From: Mycolicibacterium rhodesiae JS60
Lineage (GTDB): Bacteria; Actinomycetota; Actinomycetes; Mycobacteriales; Mycobacteriaceae
Direction: 5' to 3'
NCBI GenBank assembly: GCA_000230935.2
Contig: AGIQ01000007.1
Coordinates: 62,001-126,000 of the forward strand
DNA length: 64,000 nucleotides
Below are positions 57,760 through 64,000 of the stretch, piece by piece; positions within the stretch are counted from its first letter, which is position 1; the number at the start of each line of letters is the position of its first letter. The position numbers were made by a program, and so were the translations under genes. The notes under the pieces were generated by a model. It was not told the DNA's origin. It made no database searches and worked only from the letters and a program-made list of their open reading frames with translations.

Positions 57760-57781
57760 ATGTCGTCGATCTCGACGACAT
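57760..57781. promoter_or_regulatory. 10-bp perfect inverted repeat upstream of lpqH
   Basis: ATGTCGTCGA-TC-TCGACGACAT, a 10-bp perfect inverted repeat with two central bases, lies 93 bases before the lpqH start and 55 bases after the amidohydrolase stop. It may be an operator or a terminator of the upstream gene; the compact 2-base centre favours protein binding. Confidence 0.4.
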
Positions 57782-57874
57782 CCGCGCGGGAAGTTTGGGA
57801 TCGGTAGCCACCGCCGCCGCCTGTACTTGCTTCGTGACGGCGCCACCGAGGCGCCGCGAACGAAGGGAACACAG

Positions 57875-58372
57875 GTGAAGCGAATTCTCGCGGTCGGTAT
57901 CGGCGTGGTCGGCTGCAGCGTGATGCTGGTCGGCTGCTCCGACAACAGCAGCAGCAGCAAGGGCACCAGCTCGGCGACGGGTTCCGCACCGTCGAGTGCC
58001 ACAGTCGCCTCCGGCGGGACAACGTCGGTCAAGGTCGACGGGAGTGACCTGCAGGGCCTCGACCTCAACACCGTGACCTGCGTGAAGCAGGGCGGCACGA
58101 TCAATATCGCCAGCGGCGCGGTGGGCGGCCAGCAGGGGCTCGGTGTGGTCATGACCGACGGTCAGCCGCCGAAGGTCCAGTCCCTGGGGATGGTCGTCGA
58201 CGGCAACGCCCTGGCAGTGAGCCAGGCCGGGGGCATGGGCACCGGTTCGGCTGACGTGAAGGTGGACGGCAGCACCTACACGATCACCGGCGAGGCGGCC
58301 GGCGCCGACATGAAGAACCCGATGGCCGGCATGATCAGCAAGAAGTTCGAAATCACTGTCACCTGCAAGTGA
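57875..58372 (+). CDS. lpqH: LpqH (19 kDa antigen) family lipoprotein
   Basis: 165 residues from GTG at 57875 (AAGGGA upstream). The signal peptide ends in the lipobox LVGC (Cys at about residue 20), giving a surface lipoprotein with a Ser/Thr/Ala linker and a domain of GTTSVKVDGSDLQG, VTCVKQGGTINIA, MTDGQPPKVQSLGM and KKFEITVTCK, matching the mycobacterial 19 kDa antigen from memory. LpqH is lipidated and often glycosylated, and is a strong TLR2 ligand. The two cysteines (VTCVK and VTCK) likely pair. Confidence 0.88.
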   Translation: MKRILAVGIGVVGCSVMLVGCSDNSSSSKGTSSATGSAPSSATVASGGTTSVKVDGSDLQGLDLNTVTCVKQGGTINIASGAVGGQQGLGVVMTDGQPPKVQSLGMVVDGNALAVSQAGGMGTGSADVKVDGSTYTITGEAAGADMKNPMAGMISKKFEITVTCK

Positions 58373-58472
58373 CGTGACACGCACCCCGGGCAGCGGGCGG
58401 CGGACGTGCCAGGCACGTCCGCCGTCCCGCCGTTATCTCCAGACCCGGTTGCGCGCGATTTATGATGCAGCC

Positions 58473-60146
58473 GTGTCCATTACCGGTGAGCTACAGCGAG
58501 CCCGCCAGCTCGCGCTCGCCGCCAAAGAGGAAGCGGCCAAGGAACTTCTGCTGTCGCTGATGGAGGAGATTGAGCGCGAGGATCGCGACGACCTGGCATT
58601 GGAGGTCTTTGCCCAGCTCGGCGAAATCTATCTCACCAGAACGGCATACGACGGCACCCGGGAATGCCTGCAGCGGATGTCGGATTGCCTGGCCAAATAC
58701 CCCGACACCGACCACATGGTCGCCCGGTTCACGTTGCGGGCCCGCTTCCTGCGCACCGGCCTGGCCGCGGCCGCGGGCGCTCACGAAGAGGCCGCAGCCG
58801 AACTCGCCGGACTGCAGGACGACGAGGCGGCTCACCGGTTCGCCGACCTGGCTCCCGAGCAGCACCACCTGGCCACCCTGGCGGGTGTGTTGTGCGCGAC
58901 GGCGCTGTGCGACGACGATCTCCATGTACCGGCAGCGACGCTGTGGCAGAACATCATTCCGGTCGTCGAGGGACTGACCGATGGCAGCGACGAGGCCGAC
59001 CAGCTACTGGTCGCCGCCGGAATCGCGTACGGCCGGTTCTGCGTCGAGACCGGCCGGCTGGCCGAAGGGGACGAGTGGTTGCGCCGGGCGGGCGCGCGGG
59101 CGCAGCGCCGGGGGTGGCAACTATATTGGGCGCGAGCCGAACTCGAGACCGCCGCGGCCACCTGGATGCGGGGCGACCACGAGTCCACCGAACGCCTGGT
59201 CGGATCCGCCTACCCGGTGATCGCCGAGCACTCGCGGGCCAACGATGTCGCCCGGTGCTGGCTGTACTTCGGGCTCACCCGGTTGGGCGTCGGCTGGGTG
59301 AAGGAAGCCGACGAGTCCTGGGGGCACGCCGAACTGCAGTGGCGCGAACTGGGCCGCCCGCTGTTCATCCACCGCATCCTGATGCAGCGCAGCTGGGTCT
59401 CGGTGTTCCGCGGCGATTTTGCCGCGGCCGTGCAGCAAGTGGCCGAGGCCCGCGAATTCCTCGACAGCTGGCCGCGGTCGAGCTGGTTGCAATACGCCAG
59501 GCTCGACGACCACCTCGGCTCGATCTGGCGTGCCGACGCCCTGGCCGATCTGAACTTCGACGGGATCGGCGATCCGTCCAATGACGACTGGCAGCAGCTG
59601 CAGGAGCGCCAGGTGGCCTCGCTCGGAGTCACGCGCTTCGACACCGGAAGCGAACGCCACCGCAGCGCCCTGACCAAGCTCGAAAAGGCCGCCGACCTCA
59701 AGATCCCCGCCGCCCTGGCCGTCGACTCCGTGCGCTACGCCATGACCGATGCCGATGCGCGGTGGCGGTGGGCCTCACAGGTCTCAGCACGCATGCTGGC
59801 CGGCGCCTTCTCGGTGGCCTGGGAGTGGGAGAACGACGCCCTTCTCAGCGAACTGATCGAATATCACTGTGCACGAGGAACTTTCGCCCACGAGCCGCGC
59901 GGCGAAGCAGGCGGGTGGGACGCCCCGGCGACGGTAACGGTTCCCGTCGAGACGTGGGACGAGGAGGCACTTGCAGCCGGCGGGTTCGTGGTCGACGCGT
60001 TGACGCAGACCACGTTGGGTGCGTTGCCACCCCTGCAGATGGAGCCGGACGGGAGCCCCATTCTGGCCCGCTACCGGCTTCTGGCGCAGAACCGCTACGG
60101 CCAGGCCGTCACCTCCGACGCGCCCGTCTGGTCGACCTGGCCATGA
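58473..60146 (+). CDS. TPR-like solenoid protein of the CHAT module
   Basis: 557 residues from GTG at 58473. The protein is nearly all helical with TPR-like repeats (AKELLLSLMEEIEREDRDDLALEVFAQLGEIYLTR, VARCWLYFGLTRLGVGWVKEADESW) over about residues 1-390. A C-terminal region ends in a conserved-looking LARYRLLAQNRYGQAV. The stop overlaps the CHAT protease gene (ATGA), so the two are made together; in related actinobacterial loci a TPR protein and a CHAT protease act as sensor and effector. No membrane segment is seen. See findings. Confidence 0.75.
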   Translation: MSITGELQRARQLALAAKEEAAKELLLSLMEEIEREDRDDLALEVFAQLGEIYLTRTAYDGTRECLQRMSDCLAKYPDTDHMVARFTLRARFLRTGLAAAAGAHEEAAAELAGLQDDEAAHRFADLAPEQHHLATLAGVLCATALCDDDLHVPAATLWQNIIPVVEGLTDGSDEADQLLVAAGIAYGRFCVETGRLAEGDEWLRRAGARAQRRGWQLYWARAELETAAATWMRGDHESTERLVGSAYPVIAEHSRANDVARCWLYFGLTRLGVGWVKEADESWGHAELQWRELGRPLFIHRILMQRSWVSVFRGDFAAAVQQVAEAREFLDSWPRSSWLQYARLDDHLGSIWRADALADLNFDGIGDPSNDDWQQLQERQVASLGVTRFDTGSERHRSALTKLEKAADLKIPAALAVDSVRYAMTDADARWRWASQVSARMLAGAFSVAWEWENDALLSELIEYHCARGTFAHEPRGEAGGWDAPATVTVPVETWDEEALAAGGFVVDALTQTTLGALPPLQMEPDGSPILARYRLLAQNRYGQAVTSDAPVWSTWP

Positions 60147-61519
60147 GTACGACCCTGGTGTTGAGGTTCGCCGACGTGGGCGTGGCGACGTATGCCAGCC
60201 TGCGGGTTGTCGGGCAGCCCGATCGCACCGTGACCTGGGTGGTGCACGAGCCGATCGTGCTGGCCGCGCTCGAGGAGCTGAACGGCGCGTTGCCCGACCC
60301 CGACGGCGACGAGAGCTTGGGTGAAGCGCTCGACCGCGCCCTCACCCGCGGCCCGTTCGCCTCGGCGGAGGGCGAATTGACCCTCGCCTACATCCTGGGT
60401 GTGCTACTGATCGCCGCACCCGCCTGGCAGTTGCTCTCCGCAGCGGAGGGCAGGAGCGAAGCGACCCGGGAATCAGCAACCGTCGCCGATCCGCGGCCGG
60501 TGCTGTTCATCTCGCCGAGCGCGCGGCTGGCCCGTATCCCGTGGGGCGCACTGGCCGTCCCGTTGACCGGCCCGAGTCCCGAGGAGCTGGTGGCCGCCTG
60601 CAAGGAGGCCGTGACGTTCAAGGGCACCACCGCGGCGCGCATCCCGTGGCAGCTCGCCGACATCGACGCCGTCACCGAAGGGTTCCGCCTGATGGAGATG
60701 GTCGACGTGGTGATGGCGGTGCCGCCCAATATCGTCCATGCCCCTCGCACACCCTCCTGCTGGCAGGAAAGGAAAGATGCACCAGCACTTCTCGTGATGG
60801 ACCCCCGGGTTCCGGGTCAGCGCCCGGATTCGCCGCTGGGTTCGGTGCTGGGCCGGCCGTCAGCGCAGAGCACCCTGTCCCGCCATTTCGACGACCTGCG
60901 CGCGCACCGTCCGGTGCTGCCGGAGGTCGGTGCTGCCGTGGAGTTGTTCCGCCGCAGTGACGCCGACCGCGGCTGGCTGGTCAGCCTCCTGGACCGTGCC
61001 CCCAGCCGCATGCTGTACGTCGGTCATGCCAGTGCCGCCGACCGTACGCACGGCTACGCCGACCGCGCCGCCCTGCACCTGGCCTGCACGTCGGCAGCCG
61101 ACGGCGCTGCCGAACCGGTGGGGGACCACCGTCCGCTGCTGGCCGCGGACCTGATGGCCGCGCAGTTGTCGGTACCGCCCCGGGTGGCTCTGCTGGCGTG
61201 CGGCTCCGGCGGCGACTATCAGTTCGACGAGGCGACTGGCCTGGTCGCGGCGATGGTGCTCTGCGGCAGCGAACTGGTGACCGCCACGCTGTGGTCACTG
61301 CCGACGACCGCCGGATACCGCCGGTTCACCGGCCGCGCCGAGGATCCGATGGCTCAGGTCGTGATGGCCGTCGACGACGCGCACGAGGCCGACGACGCGG
61401 TCTTGAGCCTGAATCGCTGGCAGCGCGAGCAGATGCGGCGGTGGCGCGACGGCGATACCACCGCCTGCCCGTTGTACTGGGCCGCGGTGGTCACCTTCGT
61501 GATAGAGGGTGCCCGGTGA
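60143..61519 (+). CDS. CHAT domain caspase-like protease
   Basis: 458 residues. An N-terminal domain (about 1-110, starting LVLRFADVGVATYASLRVVGQ) precedes a linker that includes a 24-bp repeat, then the CHAT domain (about 125-455). LYVGHASAADRTHG supplies the catalytic histidine and VALLACGSGG the catalytic cysteine, the clan CD dyad; the ELVTATLWSLPTTAGYRRF segment after the cysteine is typical of CHAT. It is probably an effector protease activated by the coupled TPR partner. Targets unknown. Confidence 0.83.
   Translation: MSTTLVLRFADVGVATYASLRVVGQPDRTVTWVVHEPIVLAALEELNGALPDPDGDESLGEALDRALTRGPFASAEGELTLAYILGVLLIAAPAWQLLSAAEGRSEATRESATVADPRPVLFISPSARLARIPWGALAVPLTGPSPEELVAACKEAVTFKGTTAARIPWQLADIDAVTEGFRLMEMVDVVMAVPPNIVHAPRTPSCWQERKDAPALLVMDPRVPGQRPDSPLGSVLGRPSAQSTLSRHFDDLRAHRPVLPEVGAAVELFRRSDADRGWLVSLLDRAPSRMLYVGHASAADRTHGYADRAALHLACTSAADGAAEPVGDHRPLLAADLMAAQLSVPPRVALLACGSGGDYQFDEATGLVAAMVLCGSELVTATLWSLPTTAGYRRFTGRAEDPMAQVVMAVDDAHEADDAVLSLNRWQREQMRRWRDGDTTACPLYWAAVVTFVIEGAR
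60454..60477 (+). repeat. Dispersed 24-bp repeat, copy 2
   Basis: The same unit as at 42835-42858 (22 of 24 positions), here inside the CHAT gene, in frame, encoding a short insert in the linker before the protease domain. Confidence 0.55.
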
Positions 61520-61554
61520 GCGGCGGCGGCCGCGACAGAGCAGCGGTGAGCGGG

Positions 61555-62214
61555 TCAGGCGGGGGGCAGGCACACCGCGATCGCGGACTCGTCCTCCGGC
61601 AGGTAGTAAGTGTCGATGATGCTGCCCGGGGTGACTTTGGCCAGCGCGGACTCGGGCACCAGGGTGGTTTCGCGGGCCGGGAACTGGCCGCCACCCGGGC
61701 GGGCGACCATCAGGTTCAGTTCGACCTCGCGGTAGTCGGCGCGTTCGCGGCCGGTGGGCCGCATCCCGGTCACCACACCGCACGAGCGGGTGCCGAACCG
61801 GATCAGATCCAGCTGGTCGTCGGTGAGCACGCCCCGGCGCAGCAGCGTGTGGTCAGCGGCCGCACGCACGGCGATGGCATCGTCGGCCAGCGCGAGCTGC
61901 TTGCGGCTGGCCGGGTCGAACGACACCAGCACGATCACCCCGGGACGCAGCGCCGCAACCACCGGATCATCGTGCCCGTGGCACAGTCGCCCGGTGAAGC
62001 GCTGGCCCGCAACGCTTTCCACCTCGATGACGATGACAGGGTCCTCAGCGCCCTCCACCATCTGCACCATGCCGACGCCGATCGAGCGTGGGCAGCGCGT
62101 TCGGCGAGGGCGTTGCGTGCGTGGGGGCTGACCGCCGAGGCCGGCGGCGACGATGATCGAGGCAAGAGCGATGGCGGAGACGACGGCGATGGCGCCCAGC
62201 AGTGCATCAGACAT
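61555..62214 (-). CDS. Membrane-anchored protein of unknown family
   Basis: 219 residues from ATG at 62214 (an ATG or GTG slightly upstream is possible). One N-terminal transmembrane helix (about 4-27) is followed by a basic stretch and then a soluble domain of strands (EDPVIVIEVESVAGQRFTG, GVIVLVSFDPASRKQLALADDAI, YREVELNLMVARPGGGQFP). It resembles the repeated beta-barrel type found in some actinobacterial membrane proteins, but is not recognised. It lies opposite to the CHAT genes and divergent from the next gene, so it may be regulated separately. Confidence 0.65.
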   Translation of the reverse strand: MSDALLGAIAVVSAIALASIIVAAGLGGQPPRTQRPRRTRCPRSIGVGMVQMVEGAEDPVIVIEVESVAGQRFTGRLCHGHDDPVVAALRPGVIVLVSFDPASRKQLALADDAIAVRAAADHTLLRRGVLTDDQLDLIRFGTRSCGVVTGMRPTGRERADYREVELNLMVARPGGGQFPARETTLVPESALAKVTPGSIIDTYYLPEDESAIAVCLPPA

Positions 62215-62280
62215 GGTGAGCAGCGTGCCTACCGTCACCGGCTACCGAACCCAACTTCCCGCTGCGCTTATCCTGTCCCG

Positions 62281-63600
62281 ATGAGCGCCGGCCCGGACAC
62301 GGTCATCGCCGTCGGCACGTCGCAACCGCGGCGTGCCGTGATCGACCGTGCGTGGCGGGCACTGGGGCCCGGTGTGGAAGTCCTCAGCGGTGACGACGGC
62401 GGGCCACTGCGCCGCACGGTGAAGCGGATCCTCGACCCGCTGGTGCTGCGACTGCGCAGCAACCCTGCCTATTCGGCGCCGTTCGTCGATTCGGACGTCG
62501 CCGGGCAGATCGCCGACGTGATTGCGGGCCACGCCGACCGGTTGCGTTCGACCGCGGCGTGGTTCGAGCAGATGAAGACGCAGCGGCGCCGATTGCGCAT
62601 CACCGCAGGCAACGCCCAAGATCTTTATTTCCCAACCTGTTTCGAGCTCGCAGTGACCCACGGGCCACCCGGCGCCGATGGCGAGCAGACGGCGGTGGCA
62701 GCACTGCGGGCCGTGCACGACGACCGTGACCGCACCGGCGTCGAGGTGCTCAACGAACTCGTGGCCTCACCGCAGGTGCTCGCCCGGTTGTCGGCTCAAT
62801 TGCACCGCAGCTGGGCCGATGTGCGCGCCGACGACAGCATGACCGGACCGTTCCTGGCCGGTCTGACCACGGTGCTCGGTCCGGCTGAGGGGCATCGCGC
62901 CACCGTGGCCCGCCAGCGGGTGTGGTCGGCCCTGATCGCCGACGCGACCCCGCACAATCTGGGCACCCGGGCCCGCACTCAGCCGTCTGCGTTGCCGTGG
63001 TCGATCCTCGAACTGGGCCTGACCTCGGCATTACCGCTGTCCGCGCCTCCGTTGGCCGGCGGGTCGGACCGGGACCGGCCGCTGGACCGCAGCGTGGTGG
63101 ACCGTGTCCGCGCGACGCTGCGGCGGGCCCTGGATCGCGACGAGCTCCCCGACGTGCCGCTGCTGTGCGCCGAAGAGGTCGACCGCGCGTGCGCGCCTTG
63201 GGGTTTCCTGGGCGAGGACAAGCAGGCCGCGCTGGTGGCCGGGATCGAGATCGCCGGCCAGCTGAGTCCGCTCGACGAGCGGGCCGTGAGCCGGTATCAG
63301 TTGGCGGCGACGATTCAGGCCAGGCTGCGCAAGGAGGCCTATGTGCTGCATGCGCGGCGCGCCCTGGCCGCACTCGAACCGCTTCATCCGCGCCAGCGTC
63401 AAGTGGTCGACGATCTGGCCGACTTCGCCCGGCCGTACCTGAGCCGGCTGTGGGCACGACTGCACGGCCGCGACGTCTGGCAGGAATCCTGCGACGACGT
63501 CGACGACCTGCGCGCCCTGCTGGAGGGCGTCGCCCGTTCGGTGAGCCTGGATCACCGCCAACGGATCAAGTCCATGCTGGAAGTTCAGGTGGCGCAATGA
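62281..63600 (+). CDS. Large hypothetical protein next to the CHAT module
   Basis: 439 residues from ATG at 62281. It is mostly helical and basic with Asp-rich loops (SGDDGGPLRRTVKRILDP, ALRRALDRDELPDVPLLCAEEVDRACAPWG). No nucleotide-binding or catalytic motif could be recognised. The stop overlaps the start of the last gene (ATGA). It may be a structural or regulatory partner of the TPR-CHAT pair, separated from it by one opposite-strand gene; this is inference from position only. Confidence 0.65.
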   Translation: MSAGPDTVIAVGTSQPRRAVIDRAWRALGPGVEVLSGDDGGPLRRTVKRILDPLVLRLRSNPAYSAPFVDSDVAGQIADVIAGHADRLRSTAAWFEQMKTQRRRLRITAGNAQDLYFPTCFELAVTHGPPGADGEQTAVAALRAVHDDRDRTGVEVLNELVASPQVLARLSAQLHRSWADVRADDSMTGPFLAGLTTVLGPAEGHRATVARQRVWSALIADATPHNLGTRARTQPSALPWSILELGLTSALPLSAPPLAGGSDRDRPLDRSVVDRVRATLRRALDRDELPDVPLLCAEEVDRACAPWGFLGEDKQAALVAGIEIAGQLSPLDERAVSRYQLAATIQARLRKEAYVLHARRALAALEPLHPRQRQVVDDLADFARPYLSRLWARLHGRDVWQESCDDVDDLRALLEGVARSVSLDHRQRIKSMLEVQVAQ

Positions 63601-64000
63601 GATTAGTTGCCGAATCCGGGCTGTGGCGCATCGGTCCCGCAGTCGCCGAGGTGCCGTTGGTGGCGGTGGTGGAGGTCGACGGCGCGGTGCTGGCGTGGAC
63701 CGTCGATGAGGAGCAGGCCACCGCCCAGATCACCCTCACCGACGCCGACCGAGCCGACTGGTTGTGGCGGGTGCTCGGCGAATCCGGGCATCACGCGGTC
63801 GCAACCGCCGCGGCGCAACCCGCCGAAACCGCAGCTGCAGTGGATCTTTCGGGAGTCGAGGTGACCCCTGGCGCACTGGACGGGCTGCGCCGGCTGGCCG
63901 TCGGGCACTGGCTGCGCCGGTGGTGGCCGGCCAGCATCCGCGACGGTATCGTCGGCCTGGACGCCGCCCTGCTGGACGCCGAGATCGCGCTGGTGACAGC
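63597..64000 (+). CDS. Hypothetical protein (3' truncated by window edge)
   Basis: 134 codons visible from the ATG overlapping the previous stop. The start MRLVAESGLWRIGPAVAEVPLVAVVEVDG is beta-rich, then helical (LDGLRRLAVGHWLRRWWPASI). The gene continues past the window. No family recognised. It is translationally coupled to the 439-residue gene, so both likely act in one system. Confidence 0.6.
   Translation, partial: MRLVAESGLWRIGPAVAEVPLVAVVEVDGAVLAWTVDEEQATAQITLTDADRADWLWRVLGESGHHAVATAAAQPAETAAAVDLSGVEVTPGALDGLRRLAVGHWLRRWWPASIRDGIVGLDAALLDAEIALVT

Noticed and set aside
56295..58022. A 575-codon minus-strand frame
   Set aside because: Antisense to the amidohydrolase and lpqH, with no recognisable motifs.
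61198..62280. A long upstream extension of the 439-residue gene
   Set aside because: It lies over the CHAT gene and the opposite-strand membrane gene; the real start is the ATG at 62281.

Overview
The window is high-GC actinobacterial DNA with many GTG starts, 1-4 base stop/start overlaps (ATGA, GTGA) and a strongly mycobacterial gene set: a mycolic-acid-type methyltransferase, an LpqH lipoprotein, a PepA-type serine protease, a secreted chorismate mutase, an LdtMt1-like L,D-transpeptidase, and P450s matching CYP140, CYP124 and CYP125. The order glnA3, amidohydrolase, cyp140, SRPBCC protein, secreted chorismate mutase, nitronate monooxygenase, cinA resembles, from memory, the M. tuberculosis Rv1878-Rv1901 segment with much extra DNA interspersed. 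The organism is most likely an environmental Mycobacterium/Mycolicibacterium. No rRNA, tRNA or CRISPR array was seen.

Layout. 1-7.5 kb: GlnA3-type glutamine synthetase plus amidohydrolase (a split FluG-like pair), then a leftward catabolic group (NTF2-like protein, D-aminoacylase-type amidohydrolase, SDR, flavin reductase) and a dienelactone-hydrolase lipoprotein. 7.5-16.8 kb: glycosyltransferase, cyp140 and cyp124, DUF1275 protein, threonine-synthase-like enzyme, small lipid-binding folds, a polysaccharide deacetylase and an F420-type oxidoreductase. 16.8-26 kb: envelope and secreted proteins (chorismate mutase, PepA-like protease, cyclopropane/mycolic methyltransferase, ferredoxin, L,D-transpeptidase). 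26-35 kb: FadR-type regulator with fatty-acid hydroxylase, YceI, cyp125 with a KstR-type operator, an IS3-family element inserted between two convergent genes, and a ferredoxin/P450 operon divergent from a TetR gene with a three-half-site operator. 35-44 kb: GAF-ANTAR/STAS regulators, a nitronate monooxygenase and a divergent dehydrogenase pair (each with a KstR-type site), a HAD phosphatase and a decayed FGGY kinase. 44-58 kb: a GH2 glycosidase, a GyrA-like/GNAT protein, cinA, secreted proteins, amidase, AraC regulator with divergent amidohydrolase, and lpqH.

58.5-64 kb (open at the right edge) holds the most unusual block: a TPR-like solenoid protein translationally coupled to a CHAT caspase-like protease with an intact His/Cys dyad, followed by a membrane-anchored protein on the other strand and two more coupled genes of unknown function. 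This resembles the TPR/CHAT conflict modules of actinobacteria.

How the genes work together: the three KstR-type operators, cyp125/cyp124, the hydroxysteroid-dehydrogenase-like SDR and the nitronate monooxygenase suggest scattered members of a steroid or branched-lipid catabolic regulon. Many of the other genes serve envelope construction or secretion. One IS element, one pseudogene, a dispersed 24-bp repeat and possible remnants show local rearrangement.
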